From contig CAZGAQ010000003.1 in NCBI GenBank assembly GCA_964523405.1, positions 124,001-188,000 of the forward strand: a stretch of DNA of 64,000 nt, in the 5' to 3' direction. Made by a program: the position numbers and the translations under genes. Shown in pieces: positions 1 through 8,756 of the stretch; the first letter of the stretch is position 1; the number at the start of each line of letters is the position of its first letter. The notes below the pieces were generated by a model. It saw only the letters and a list, made by a program, of their open reading frames with translations, was not told the DNA's origin and searched no databases. The stretch is from CAZGAQ01 sp964523405. Its GTDB lineage: Bacteria > Planctomycetota > Phycisphaerae > UBA1845 > Fen-1342.

Positions 1-1395
1 CGGCGCGACCTGCCACGACGCATCCGTCTTGATGCGCACGCGGGTGCCGTCCGCGGTCTCCATCTCAATCTGGCAGATCGCCTTGAGCGCCCCGCTGCTC
101 CGCTGCTGCTGCGCCCCGCGCGCGTCATCCTCCATGTTGTACATGCCGTTGCCGAGATACAGACCAAGGCAGTGCGCACCAGTCGTCAGCAGCCCCGTCA
201 CGTCATAGGTGTCATACAAGCTCGTCCGCCCGTACTGCGTCCAGCCCGGCGTTAACCACGCATCGCCGACCTTCCGCCCGTCGATGGTCAACTCGTACTG
301 CCCCAGGCCGCAGACGAATGCCGTGGCGCGCGTCACGGCCTGCTCGACTTGGAACTCCCTGCGCAGCCGGAGCGTGGATGGCTCGGCGCCGCGCACTCCG
401 TCGGTCAGGGCCGCTTGCGCCCACCCCCACTGCTCGACCGTGTCCGCAGCCACCACCGGCGCATCCCGCGCCATGTTCCGCCCCGCCGCGTCCACCTCCA
501 GCTCAGCCAACGCAAAGCAGCCCACGCCGTCGGCCCGGGGCCACAAGCGCGTGGCCGTGACCCGCACGTAGCGCGCCTTCACGCCCGCGCACGGGATCAC
601 CACGGCCCCTTCGCGCGGGCACACCGCGTCGCCCCCACTCTCGTCGGCCAGCACGCTGTAGCGCCCGCCATTTGGATCGTCAGTCGCCTCGACGCGAAAG
701 CGCACCGGAAATCCGAACGTGACCGCCCCACCGTGATTGCGCACGGGCCACAGAGCAACGCGTTCGATGTCGACCGGCCGGCCAAGATCAACCTGGACCC
801 ACTTGGTCTCGTCGAGGCTTCGGGCCTCGGCCGCGTGGTAGCCGATTCCCTTGCGTTCCGATGGTCCGACTCGATCAACAACTCCGATCCATTGCGCTTG
901 CCAGTCCGCGGGCTTCAGCAGGCCCATCGTCCACGTTGCTGACGCGCTCCAGGCCGAAGGTCGGTCGTCCTGATCCCAGACACGCACTCGCCACCAATAG
1001 CGCTGCGCACTGGCAAGCTCGCGCCCGGCGTAGACAACCTGAATCGTGTCGCCACTGACCACCTTGCCCGAATCCCATAGTTCCGGGCAACCCTCGCGCA
1101 GCAACGCTTCCGAGGAAGCCACACAGACCTGATACGCCGTCTGCCGCTGCCCGCGCGGCCACGAGCCGTCGGCTGATCGTGCTACAGCTAGCTCCCAACT
1201 CAGGCGCGGGTGTGGCACGTCCACCCCCAGCGGCTCAACCGAGTACTCGCAACGGAGATATCCAGCCGTGAGCGCGCCCGAGCTCAGATCGCACGGTTGG
1301 CTGGATACGGCCCCGACTACGAGCAACACGGTCACCGATAGGATCGGGCAAGCCGGGTGGAGCCGGCCATGCTGGCGCTTCGTGGTTTGTTCCAT
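1..1395 (-). CDS. Alpha-L-rhamnosidase (GH78) N-terminal part, cut by the window edge
   Basis: This is the first 465 codons of a secreted glycoside hydrolase that would cleave terminal rhamnose from polysaccharides. The start is the ATG at 1395 and a hydrophobic signal segment follows (residues about 12-30, PILSVTVLLVVGAVSS). The next region, with LRCEYSVEPLGVDVPHPRLSW, WWRVRVWD and WQAQWIG, is typical of the first beta-sandwich of GH78. A F5/8 type C-like domain is inserted after it (WVQVDLGRPVDIERVALWP ... ARYVRVTATRLW). The rhamnosidase N-terminal domain follows (LGQYELTIDGRKVGDAWLTP, YDVTGLL, LYLGNGMYNM). The catalytic (alpha/alpha)6 barrel lies beyond position 1, so activity cannot be judged. 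It is transcribed away from the regulator at 1608. The family is confident; the substrate is not. Confidence 0.85.
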   Translation of the reverse strand, partial: MEQTTKRQHGRLHPACPILSVTVLLVVGAVSSQPCDLSSGALTAGYLRCEYSVEPLGVDVPHPRLSWELAVARSADGSWPRGQRQTAYQVCVASSEALLREGCPELWDSGKVVSGDTIQVVYAGRELASAQRYWWRVRVWDQDDRPSAWSASATWTMGLLKPADWQAQWIGVVDRVGPSERKGIGYHAAEARSLDETKWVQVDLGRPVDIERVALWPVRNHGGAVTFGFPVRFRVEATDDPNGGRYSVLADESGGDAVCPREGAVVIPCAGVKARYVRVTATRLWPRADGVGCFALAELEVDAAGRNMARDAPVVAADTVEQWGWAQAALTDGVRGAEPSTLRLRREFQVEQAVTRATAFVCGLGQYELTIDGRKVGDAWLTPGWTQYGRTSLYDTYDVTGLLTTGAHCLGLYLGNGMYNMEDDARGAQQQRSSGALKAICQIEMETADGTRVRIKTDASWQVAP

Positions 1396-1551
1396 GTGAC
1401 GCAACATACCACGCCGCACGACGTTGGGAATAGACCCCCAGCCCGTCACGTCCCGCAGGCGCCATTTGCTCCCAGCGCGCCATCGGGTATCACCCTGGTG
1501 TGCGTATTGCCGCCCCTCGCATAACTCGATAGCCTTAGTTTGTGTATGGTG

Positions 1552-1579
1552 TTGGTGGCCGGTGAGCGGGAGTTATAAT
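1552..1579 (+). promoter_or_regulatory. Possible sigma70-type promoter for the LuxR-type gene
   Basis: TTGGTG at 1552-1557 and a perfect TATAAT at 1574-1579 are separated by 16 bases, a few tens of bases before the ATG of the regulator. The perfect -10 box is unusual in such G+C-rich DNA. No transcript data support it. Confidence 0.5.
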
Positions 1580-1607
1580 TATAGGGGTACAGGTTATGGG
1601 GGACGTC

Positions 1608-1961
1608 ATGGCACGTCTGGTTCAGGGTGTGGACGAGCGCGAACCGCGATTTACGGAACCGTTTCAGGACTCCTTGGTTGAGTCCAATGCCGAGCTGTTC
1701 CCGGCGGCACGGTGGCCAATGCTGGGGGCGGCATTGCGGCTGACACCGCGGCAGGTCGAGATTGCCCGACATCTGTGCCAGGGCGGGACCTACAAGTCCA
1801 TCGCCATGCAGTCGGGCATTTCCATCAATACCGTCCGCATGCACATGCGGGCCCTCTTCGCCAAGCTCGGCGCGCACGATCGCGTGACGGCGGTGATTCA
1901 AATTGTCCTGGCTGAGCGCGCGCTGCCGCTGCGTTCCCGCCAGTCACACACCGAAAGCTGA
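1608..1961 (+). CDS. Short LuxR-family DNA-binding regulator (HTH only)
   Basis: The protein has 117 residues and consists of a short N-terminal segment and one LuxR/GerE helix-turn-helix. The recognisable part is LRLTPRQVEIARHLCQGG, then YKSIAMQSGISINTVRMHM and LFAKLGAHDRVTAVI, the standard four-helix pattern of NarL-type C-terminal domains. There is no receiver or autoinducer domain, so the input signal is unknown. I chose the ATG at 1608 because GGGGGA lies just before it. An in-frame ATG at 1596 is also possible and would add four residues. It probably acts as a transcription factor; a target is not evident. A good promoter-like sequence lies directly upstream. Confidence 0.75.
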   Translation: MARLVQGVDEREPRFTEPFQDSLVESNAELFPAARWPMLGAALRLTPRQVEIARHLCQGGTYKSIAMQSGISINTVRMHMRALFAKLGAHDRVTAVIQIVLAERALPLRSRQSHTES

Positions 1962-2292
1962 ACTGCGGCCGCGCGCCACGCAACCCCCAGGCTGCGCGGG
2001 GGCCGCCAGCTTTGCCGGATGGACCCAGCGCCGAGTTCTGCTGTGCCGACCGCCCGTGCCGCGTCGCCTCCGCACGCAGAACAGCGGGATTCTCCCGAAG
2101 GTACGCGAACTCTTGGCGCGTACCGAGTGTCGGGCGGCGCGGGACGCGCAAGCTCCCGCGCCGATCTTCTTCCAGAGCACGTGCGGCTGCCCGACCACCA
2201 CGCGGGGCCGAACCCGCGCCGCGCTCGCGCGGACGGGGTGCTACACCCCGCGGTCCACGGCCCGCTTGCCGCCATCCGGCCCGTCGCCAACA
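1962..2292. other. Gene-free convergent spacer
   Basis: These 331 bases separate the converging LuxR-type and PQQ-propeller genes. The sequence is G+C-rich with several imperfect inverted repeats but no clear hairpin followed by a T-run. Open frames here lack start signals and protein-like composition. Confidence 0.5.
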
Positions 2293-3735
2293 CTACTCTT
2301 CGGCCAGGCAGTACAGGTGCCGCTGCCCTCGCAGGTAGAGCTCCTTGTCCACGATCGCCGGCGACGCGGAGAAACTCTCGTCGAGCGAATTCGTCGCCAC
2401 GATCTTCAGTTCGTGCCCGCGCCGCACCACGACCGTGTTGCCATCCCGCCCGACAATGTACACGCGCTCGGCCGCCCCCACGATGGACGCGTACACGTCC
2501 TTAATCCCCTCCAATCGCGCGCGGGCATAATACGCTTGGCCCGTCTGCGCATCGACGCACGATAGCACCGCGCGATTCTCCTGCAGGAAGTACAACTCGT
2601 TCCCGTACAGCAGCGGCGATGGGACGTACGGCGTGCCCTTGCCTTCATAGTTCCACGCGATGGCGGGCGTCCCGCCGATGTCCCCCTCAGCCTGGCCGTA
2701 TCGCACCGCCAGCAGGGCGCTGCCGCGGAACCCGCTGATGCAGTACACACGCTCGCGATCGCTCACCGGCGTCGGAATGACGTTCTCCGTCATGCCGCCG
2801 CATTCCCACAGCAGCTTGCCCGAGTCCAGCGCATAGCTGCGCACGCGTTTCGTTGCGCACGCCACCACCTGCGCCTGCCCGTCCACCGTCACCACCAACG
2901 GCGTCGCCCAGGACGTGACCTCGTCCCGCTCCTGCCGCCACAGTTCGCGCCCGCTCTTGCGGTCCAGCGCCACGATGAACGATTGGCCCTCATGGTCCCA
3001 CGTGACCACGACCGTATCCCCGTGCAGCGCCGGCGAACTCCCCTCGCCGAAGCCGCGCCGCGTCTGCATCTGACCGAGCTGCTTCTGCCATAACACCTTC
3101 CCGTCCATGTCCAGTGCGTATACCCCCCGCGAGCCGAAATACGCGATGAGCACCTCGCCGTCGGTCACCGGCGAGTTGGATACCGGGCTCGCATCGTCGT
3201 GATTGCGCTCGTGCGGCACCGCTTCGCACACCGTCGTCGCCCACGCCGTCTGCCCCGTCCGCCGCTCCAGGGCCAGCCCCCTGTACTTGTGCTGGCGCAG
3301 CGGCGCCCCCCCACCCGGCCCGCCGGGTCCGCCCGGCCCCCGCGCCCCGCGCGACCCGGCCTGCCGACCCCCTCCTGGCTGAGTTTCTGCCGACGGACCG
3401 CCCCTGGGTCCACCCGTGCTCGGCGCGCTCGCCGCCGGCGCACTAGCCGCCGGCTGCGTCTCTGCCTCCCCCTCCAACGGCACCGCCGTCTGAATGTACA
3501 CCCGCTCGCCCCACACGATCGGGCTCGCGTGCCCGCGCCCCGGAATCGCGACCTTCCAGCGGACGTTCTTCGTCTCGCTCCACTCCGTCGGCGGATCCCC
3601 GTGCGGCGCGAATCCCGTCGCCGCGGGCCCGCGCCATTGCGGCCAGTACACCTGCCGCGTGTCGGTCGTGACTTGCGCACCGGCGTGCCGCGCCAGCAGC
3701 AGCGCACAGAGAATCACTGTGGAGATGCGGATCAT
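2293..3735 (-). CDS. Secreted PQQ-like beta-propeller repeat protein
   Basis: The protein has 480 residues. It starts at the ATG at 3735, which follows AGGAAG at good spacing, and begins with a signal peptide (MIRISTVILCALLLARHAGAQ). The mature part carries WPQWRGPAATGFA, which is typical of PQQ-like quinoprotein-fold proteins of Planctomycetota. Repeats of the YALD.DGKVLWQK and LDRKSGRELWRQE type follow, each ending in a W-containing strand. Residues of roughly 90-160 include a low-complexity Ala/Pro/Gly insert (GPGGPGGPGGG). The fold is confidently a beta-propeller. Such proteins often bind ligands or partners rather than PQQ, and no catalytic calcium or quinone residues could be assigned, so the role remains open. 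It is divergent from the tldD-like gene at 4005. Confidence 0.8.
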   Translation of the reverse strand: MIRISTVILCALLLARHAGAQVTTDTRQVYWPQWRGPAATGFAPHGDPPTEWSETKNVRWKVAIPGRGHASPIVWGERVYIQTAVPLEGEAETQPAASAPAASAPSTGGPRGGPSAETQPGGGRQAGSRGARGPGGPGGPGGGAPLRQHKYRGLALERRTGQTAWATTVCEAVPHERNHDDASPVSNSPVTDGEVLIAYFGSRGVYALDMDGKVLWQKQLGQMQTRRGFGEGSSPALHGDTVVVTWDHEGQSFIVALDRKSGRELWRQERDEVTSWATPLVVTVDGQAQVVACATKRVRSYALDSGKLLWECGGMTENVIPTPVSDRERVYCISGFRGSALLAVRYGQAEGDIGGTPAIAWNYEGKGTPYVPSPLLYGNELYFLQENRAVLSCVDAQTGQAYYARARLEGIKDVYASIVGAAERVYIVGRDGNTVVVRRGHELKIVATNSLDESFSASPAIVDKELYLRGQRHLYCLAEE

Positions 3736-4004
3736 GGGGTCTTCCTGTCTGCGGGCCGCACCGGCCCGTACGCCCCCGTCCGCGCAACGTTGCGGGCATT
3801 CTCGACCGGTCAGCCGGGGATGCAAGCGGATTCCGACACCCGAATGTAAACGCTGTGTAAGGACCGCACGCGGCCACCCGCCGCGCTCTCCCGCACGACG
3901 TGCCGGGCGGCTATCATCATGCGCTCGCTTCGTCGCGGCTCGGCGACCGGCCGCCGCCGCACCGTTGGGCGCCATTCTCCGCGCTGGGCCCGAGAGGACC
4001 GCTC

Positions 4005-5732
4005 ATGAAAACCACCGCAACCTTCGGACTCCTGACCCTACTCTGGCTGGGGCCGGCCCTGACCCGGGCTGAACCCCCTGCACCCGCCGACTTGCTCGCG
4101 CTGCTGAACGGCGAACTGCAGTACGCCATGGACAAGCTCGCCTTGCCCGATGGCACCAAACCCTACTTCCTGGGCTACACCATCACGGACCGCACCGCCG
4201 TCCGCATCGGCGCCAGCCTCGGCGCCCTGGAAGACAACGACGTCTCGCGCCGCCGCTCCCTCGACGTCGACCTGCGCGTCGGCGACTACGCCGTCGATAA
4301 CACGCACAAGCTCCGCGGCGGCGGAACCGGCCTCGATCCGTCCGACCTGCTCCCCGCCGTCACTTCCGACCTCAGTCTCGACGACGATCCGGACGCCCTC
4401 CGCCACGCCCTCTGGCTGGCCACCGACTCGGCCTTCAAATCCGCGGCCAAGAAATACCAGCGTGTGCTCACCGATTTGAAAACCAAGGTCGCCGAAGAAG
4501 ACAAGTCCGGCGACTTCACCAGAGAGAAACCCGCCACCTATCGCGAGCCCCTCGTGAAGCTCGACCTCGACCGCACCGCCTGGGCCGCGACCCTGCGCGA
4601 CGTCGCCCGCCTCGCCCGCGACTTCCCCCTCATCTACACCTCGAATGTGAGCCTCTCCGCCACCGTCGAGAATCGCTGGCTGGCCACGAGCGAGGGCGCG
4701 CGCCTGCAAACCGGCCGCAAGCTCCTGCGCATCGCCGTCAGCGCCGCCAGCAAGGCCGACGACGGCATGGAACTCAGCCAGACCTTCATCTTCAACGCCT
4801 CCAGCGAGGACAAGCTGCCCGCCGCGGACCAGATCAAGACCGCGCTGCAGGGCGTCATCGACCAGGTCCTCGCCCTGCGGACCGCCCCCGTCGTCGAGCC
4901 GTACATCGGCCCCGCCATCCTCCGCAACCGCGCCAGCGGCGTGTTCTTCCACGAAATCTTCGGCCACCGCATCGAAGGCCACCGCCAGAAGGACGTCGAA
5001 GAGGGCCAGACCTTCGCCAAGATGGTCGGCGAGGCCATCCTCCCCGACTTCATCACCGTCCGCGACGACCCCACCCGGGCCCGCTTCGGCGACGAGGACT
5101 TGCGCGGCTTCTACCGCTACGACGACGAGGGCGTCGCCCCCACGAACGTCCTGCTCGTCGAAAACGGCATCCTCCGCACTTTCCTCATGTCGCGCTCCCC
5201 CCTGACCGACTTCCCACAGTCCAACGGCCACGGCCGCCGCGAGCCCGGCCGCACCGTCTGCTCGCGCCAGGGTAACCTGCTCATCGAATCAACCAAGGCC
5301 GTCTCCTTTGCCCGCCTGAAGGAAATGCTCGTCGAGGAATGCCGGCGCCAGGACAAGCCTTACGGCCTGCTCTTCGACGACATCACTGGTGGCTTCACGC
5401 GCACCGGCCGCGGCGGTGGCCAGGGCTTCAAAGTCCTCCCCGTCGTCGTCTACCGCGTCTACGCCGACGGCCGCCCCGATGAGCTCATCCGCGGCGTCGA
5501 CATCGTCGGCACCCCGCTCACTTGCTTCTCCAAGATCATCGAGACCGGCGATGATGCGGCCGTCTTCAACGGCACCTGCGGTGCGGAATCCGGCAACGTC
5601 CCGGTCTCCGCGATTTCGCCGAGCATCCTGGTGTCACAGATCGAGGTCGAGAAGCGCCGCCGCGAGCAGGACAAGCCTCCGATCCTGCCGCCCCCGATCG
5701 CAACCGAGACCCCGGCGGGCCAAGGCAAGTAG
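4005..5732 (+). CDS. Exported TldD-type metalloprotease (catalytic partner)
   Basis: The protein has 575 residues and starts at the ATG at 4005 behind GAGAGGA. It has a signal peptide (KTTATFGLLTLLWLGPALTRA). TldD proteins form, with TldE/PmbA, a heterodimeric zinc protease that degrades unfolded peptides and matures some microcins. The TldD active-site signature is present as FFHEIFGHRIEGH, giving the HExxxH zinc motif near residue 310. The later segments YRYDDEGV, SNGHGRREPGRT and PVSAISPSILVSQIEVEKR match the family layout. Enterobacterial TldD is cytoplasmic, so the export signal is notable. The next gene, 66 bases on, encodes a homologue without the metal motif, so the two probably form an exported TldD/TldE complex. 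Confidence 0.85.
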   Translation: MKTTATFGLLTLLWLGPALTRAEPPAPADLLALLNGELQYAMDKLALPDGTKPYFLGYTITDRTAVRIGASLGALEDNDVSRRRSLDVDLRVGDYAVDNTHKLRGGGTGLDPSDLLPAVTSDLSLDDDPDALRHALWLATDSAFKSAAKKYQRVLTDLKTKVAEEDKSGDFTREKPATYREPLVKLDLDRTAWAATLRDVARLARDFPLIYTSNVSLSATVENRWLATSEGARLQTGRKLLRIAVSAASKADDGMELSQTFIFNASSEDKLPAADQIKTALQGVIDQVLALRTAPVVEPYIGPAILRNRASGVFFHEIFGHRIEGHRQKDVEEGQTFAKMVGEAILPDFITVRDDPTRARFGDEDLRGFYRYDDEGVAPTNVLLVENGILRTFLMSRSPLTDFPQSNGHGRREPGRTVCSRQGNLLIESTKAVSFARLKEMLVEECRRQDKPYGLLFDDITGGFTRTGRGGGQGFKVLPVVVYRVYADGRPDELIRGVDIVGTPLTCFSKIIETGDDAAVFNGTCGAESGNVPVSAISPSILVSQIEVEKRRREQDKPPILPPPIATETPAGQGK

Positions 5733-5798
5733 CCCATTTCGCACGAAGACACGGCGGCCGCAGCCCGCACAGCCGCGCCGCCGACGAGGAGCCCAGGC

Positions 5799-7568
5799 GT
5801 GACCACGCGACGAACCGGCCAGCTACTGGCCATCACACTCGTAGGTTTCTGCTGGAGTCAACCGCTGCGGGCGGCCGACGAGGCCTTGCCCGACAGTGAC
5901 GCGCTGCTGCGCGCCCTGGTGGATGAGCTCGACCGCTCCATGAACCTCCGCCTGGAGGACCTGGAGAAGCCGTACTTCATCCAGTTCGACGTCGACGACA
6001 CACTGAGCTACCAGCTCACCGCATCGTACGGCGCGCTCACCGGCTCCAGCCGCAATCGCTCGCGCAACCTCACTACCCGCGTGCGCGTCGGTTCCGCCGA
6101 GCTCGACAACACCAACTTCGCCGAGGGCGGCGGGGGCGGAATGGGCGGCGGGGGTGGCGGCGGCCGCACGCGCGCCAGCCTGCCCATCGACGATGACTAC
6201 CTCGCCCTGCGGCAGGTCATCTGGCGCGCGGCCGACGCGGACTACAAGAACGCCGTCGAGACGCTGACCCGGAAGCGCGCCTACATGAAGGACAAGAACA
6301 TCGCCGACCGTCCTAACGACTTCTCCCCCGCACCCAAGGTCGAGCAGCGCGACCCGCCGGCCGTGCTGCACTACGACGCCGACACGTGGACGGCAAACCT
6401 GCGCCGCATCTCCGCTCACTTCAAGCAGTACCCGCAGGTCCAGGACTCCAACGTGCGCCTGCTCGTTTCCGCGGGCAACTCCTATCTCGTTAACTCCGAG
6501 GGCACGCGCCTGCGCACTGCCGATACCAAGGCGCTGCTGTTTATCACCGCCCAGGTCCAGGCCGCCGACGGCATGCGGCTCTCCGACGGCCGTCGCTATG
6601 TCGCGGACACCGCCGCCGACCTGCCGCCCATCGAGACCATCCTCAGCGACATCGACTCGCTCGTGACCGAGCTGACCGCGGCCGCCGGCGGCTCCGTGCT
6701 CGAACATTACAGCGGCCCGATTCTGTTCGACGGCGTGTCCGCGGCCCAGATGCTGCAAACCGTGCTGCTACCAGGCCTGGTAGGCAAGCCCGACCCGGTG
6801 GGCACTCCCCGGCGCGGCGCCGGCGGCGGCGAGAGCCTCGAAAGCAAGCTTGGCACACGCATCCTCCCCAAGTCCATGCAGGTCTGGGATGACCCCACTG
6901 TCGCCAAGCAGGACTCCCAGGCGCTGCTGGGCACCTACCGCTTCGACGACGAGGGCGTGGCCGCCGCCCGCGTGAACATCGTCACCGGCGGCAAGCTCGA
7001 GCAACTCTGTCTGTCGCGCGCCCCCACCAAGAAGCTGTCTGGCTCGAACGGCCACGCCCGCCGCGTGGGCAGTAGTCCGGAGGCCGCCGTCGGATGCCTC
7101 TTTGTCCAGGACTCCGCCGGCCTGCCGAATGCGGAGCTCAAAGCGGCCCTCATCGCGGCCGCCAAGGACGCTGGACTTGAGTATGGCGTGCGGGTCGTGT
7201 CCCTGCGGGTGCCCGGCCTGTCGACCACGGCCTCGGACGTCATCTCCATGATGTCGCGCCGGCAGCGCGGCGCTCCGACCAGCACTCCGAACGAGCCTGT
7301 CATCGCGTTCAAGGTCTTTGTCGCCGACGGCCACGAAGAGCCTTTCCGCGGCGCCGAGTTCGGCTCCATTGAGGTATCCGCCCTAAAGAAGATCGCCGCC
7401 GTCGGCGACACACCCCGCGTGTACAACTACGTCAGTGGCGGAATTGGCAGCGCGATGCCACCGGGTTCGATCGTCGCCCCACCCCTGCTCGTCGAGGAGC
7501 TGGAGTTGTCGCAAAGCCAGCAGGAGACGGACAAGACGCCGCTTCTGCCGGCCCCGGCCCAGCGCTGA
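5799..7568 (+). CDS. Exported TldE/PmbA-like protein lacking the zinc motif
   Basis: The protein has 589 residues. The start is GTG at 5799, preceded by GAGGAG, and a signal peptide follows (LLAITLVGFCWSQPLRAA). It aligns by eye with the preceding TldD-like protein: KPYFIQFDVDDTLSYQLTAS, WTANLRRISAHF, TYRFDDEGVAAARVNIV, SGSNGHARR and LLVEELELSQSQQ. Where the partner has HEIFGH, this protein reads DGVSAAQMLQTVLL, so zinc cannot be bound there. This is the expected division of labour, because TldE is the non-catalytic subunit in the known heterodimer. A glycine-rich loop (GGGGGMGGGGGGG) near residue 110 replaces a loop in the partner. The gene is probably co-transcribed with the gene at 4005. 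Confidence 0.8.
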   Translation: MTTRRTGQLLAITLVGFCWSQPLRAADEALPDSDALLRALVDELDRSMNLRLEDLEKPYFIQFDVDDTLSYQLTASYGALTGSSRNRSRNLTTRVRVGSAELDNTNFAEGGGGGMGGGGGGGRTRASLPIDDDYLALRQVIWRAADADYKNAVETLTRKRAYMKDKNIADRPNDFSPAPKVEQRDPPAVLHYDADTWTANLRRISAHFKQYPQVQDSNVRLLVSAGNSYLVNSEGTRLRTADTKALLFITAQVQAADGMRLSDGRRYVADTAADLPPIETILSDIDSLVTELTAAAGGSVLEHYSGPILFDGVSAAQMLQTVLLPGLVGKPDPVGTPRRGAGGGESLESKLGTRILPKSMQVWDDPTVAKQDSQALLGTYRFDDEGVAAARVNIVTGGKLEQLCLSRAPTKKLSGSNGHARRVGSSPEAAVGCLFVQDSAGLPNAELKAALIAAAKDAGLEYGVRVVSLRVPGLSTTASDVISMMSRRQRGAPTSTPNEPVIAFKVFVADGHEEPFRGAEFGSIEVSALKKIAAVGDTPRVYNYVSGGIGSAMPPGSIVAPPLLVEELELSQSQQETDKTPLLPAPAQR

Positions 7569-7880
7569 GCTTTCGCGACCGGACGAAAAAGAACACAAAA
7601 AGTTCCCCCCCCGCGAGCGCGCCGCTTGCGGTTTCCGTCTACATCAATGGCGGCTTGGTTTGCTGACGCAGGCGACCCGCGTTGTCGGTAGGACTGTGCG
7701 CGGAGCCATCGCGTCTTCTCTGTGTGACCCGCGCTGCGTGGTAGCGCTGGTCGCGTGCGGAGAGACCTTGTCGCGCAAGCGCGAATCTTGTCGCGAGGCA
7801 CCAAAGCTCCCGGGGGCTGGGTACTTGTGTGTGTTGGTATGACCTCTAGCCACGCGTCCCATCCATGCATGCGAGCGGAT
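7569..7880 (+). other. Spacer between the tldE-like gene and the response regulator
   Basis: About 310 bases with no convincing gene. The string CTTGTCGCG occurs twice around 7768-7795. The true start of the next gene could lie inside this stretch, since ATGs at 7839 and 7869 and a GTG at 7755 are in frame with it. Confidence 0.4.
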
Positions 7881-8600
7881 ATGCCTAGTTCTTCTGTGTA
7901 TTCGGTTGCTGCTGACCAGCCCGCCACCGCAAATCCCCCGCGCCGTGCCCGGCACACTCCACGCGGAATCCACACCGCTTTGCTCGTCGAGACACTGCCC
8001 CTCTATCGCGAGGCACTGACCGGCATCCTGCATTCCACCCTGCAGATGGACGTGTGCGCCGTGCTGGCCGACCTCACTACGGCCGCCGCCTTGATCCGCG
8101 ATCGCCGGCCCCAGGTCATCGTGCTCGACCGCGACGCCCCGGGCGCCGACCTCGCCGCCGTCATCTCCGTTGCTCGCGCCACGCGCCCGGATGCCCGCGT
8201 CGTCGTGACCACGTCCGCGTGCCCCGCCAGCCCATGCGCCGGACTCGCCGCGGACGGTATCGACTTGTGCCTGTCCAAGCGCCTCCCCCTCGATACCCTG
8301 CGGCATCTGCTGCAGCGCCTCGTCCTTCCCGCGCAGGCCGATGATGCGGAGCCACCCGCCCCGGACGCGGCGGACGCCACGGTCCTGCCCGAAGCGACCG
8401 ACATCCATCTGACCGAAAGCGAACGGCGTGTCCTGGCCCTAATCGCTCTCGGACACACCGTCCGCGAGACCGCCGCCGCGCTCGGCCGCAGCCCCAAGAC
8501 CATCGACGCCCACAAGACCCGGATCATGGGCAAGCTCGGCATCCACGACCGCGTCGTGCTGGCCCGCTATGCCATCCGGGCGGGTATCGTCTCCGCCTGA
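7881..8600 (+). CDS. NarL/FixJ-type response regulator with a degenerate receiver
   Basis: From the ATG at 7881 the protein has 239 residues; the conserved part begins near residue 33, so the exact start matters little. The receiver reads IHTALLVETLPLYREALTGI, then VIVLDRDAPG, VVVTTSA and CLSKRLP. The phosphorylatable Asp (VIVLD), the Thr and the Lys are all present. The usual acidic pair after the first strand (normally DD or ED) is ET, so magnesium binding may be impaired. The C-terminus is a LuxR HTH (LTESERRVLALIALGHTVRETAAAL ... IMGKLGIHDRVVLARYAI). No histidine kinase is adjacent. It may be phosphorylated weakly or act independently of phosphorylation. Confidence 0.8.
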   Translation: MPSSSVYSVAADQPATANPPRRARHTPRGIHTALLVETLPLYREALTGILHSTLQMDVCAVLADLTTAAALIRDRRPQVIVLDRDAPGADLAAVISVARATRPDARVVVTTSACPASPCAGLAADGIDLCLSKRLPLDTLRHLLQRLVLPAQADDAEPPAPDAADATVLPEATDIHLTESERRVLALIALGHTVRETAAALGRSPKTIDAHKTRIMGKLGIHDRVVLARYAIRAGIVSA

Positions 8601-8756
8601 TCGCGCCGTGGCTGTCTGGGTGGTCGTCGGGTGATCAGCCCGCTCTACTGGCCCATTGACGATGGAGCATCGGTTCCCCGCGGTCCATGTCGGCCGCGGA
8701 GAAACCTAACCTCCACAGCAAAGCCGCGACCCTGGCGAGCTTTCATGAGCCGGCCG

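Noticed and set aside
4038..5231. Long minus-strand frame opposite the tldD-like gene
   Set aside because: Gly/Ala/Val/Glu-rich shadow of the TldD coding sequence, which has the HExxxH motif and a clear start.
1608..8600. Possible quorum-sensing circuit from two LuxR-type genes
   Set aside because: Neither protein has an autoinducer-binding domain, and no LuxI-type synthase is in the window.
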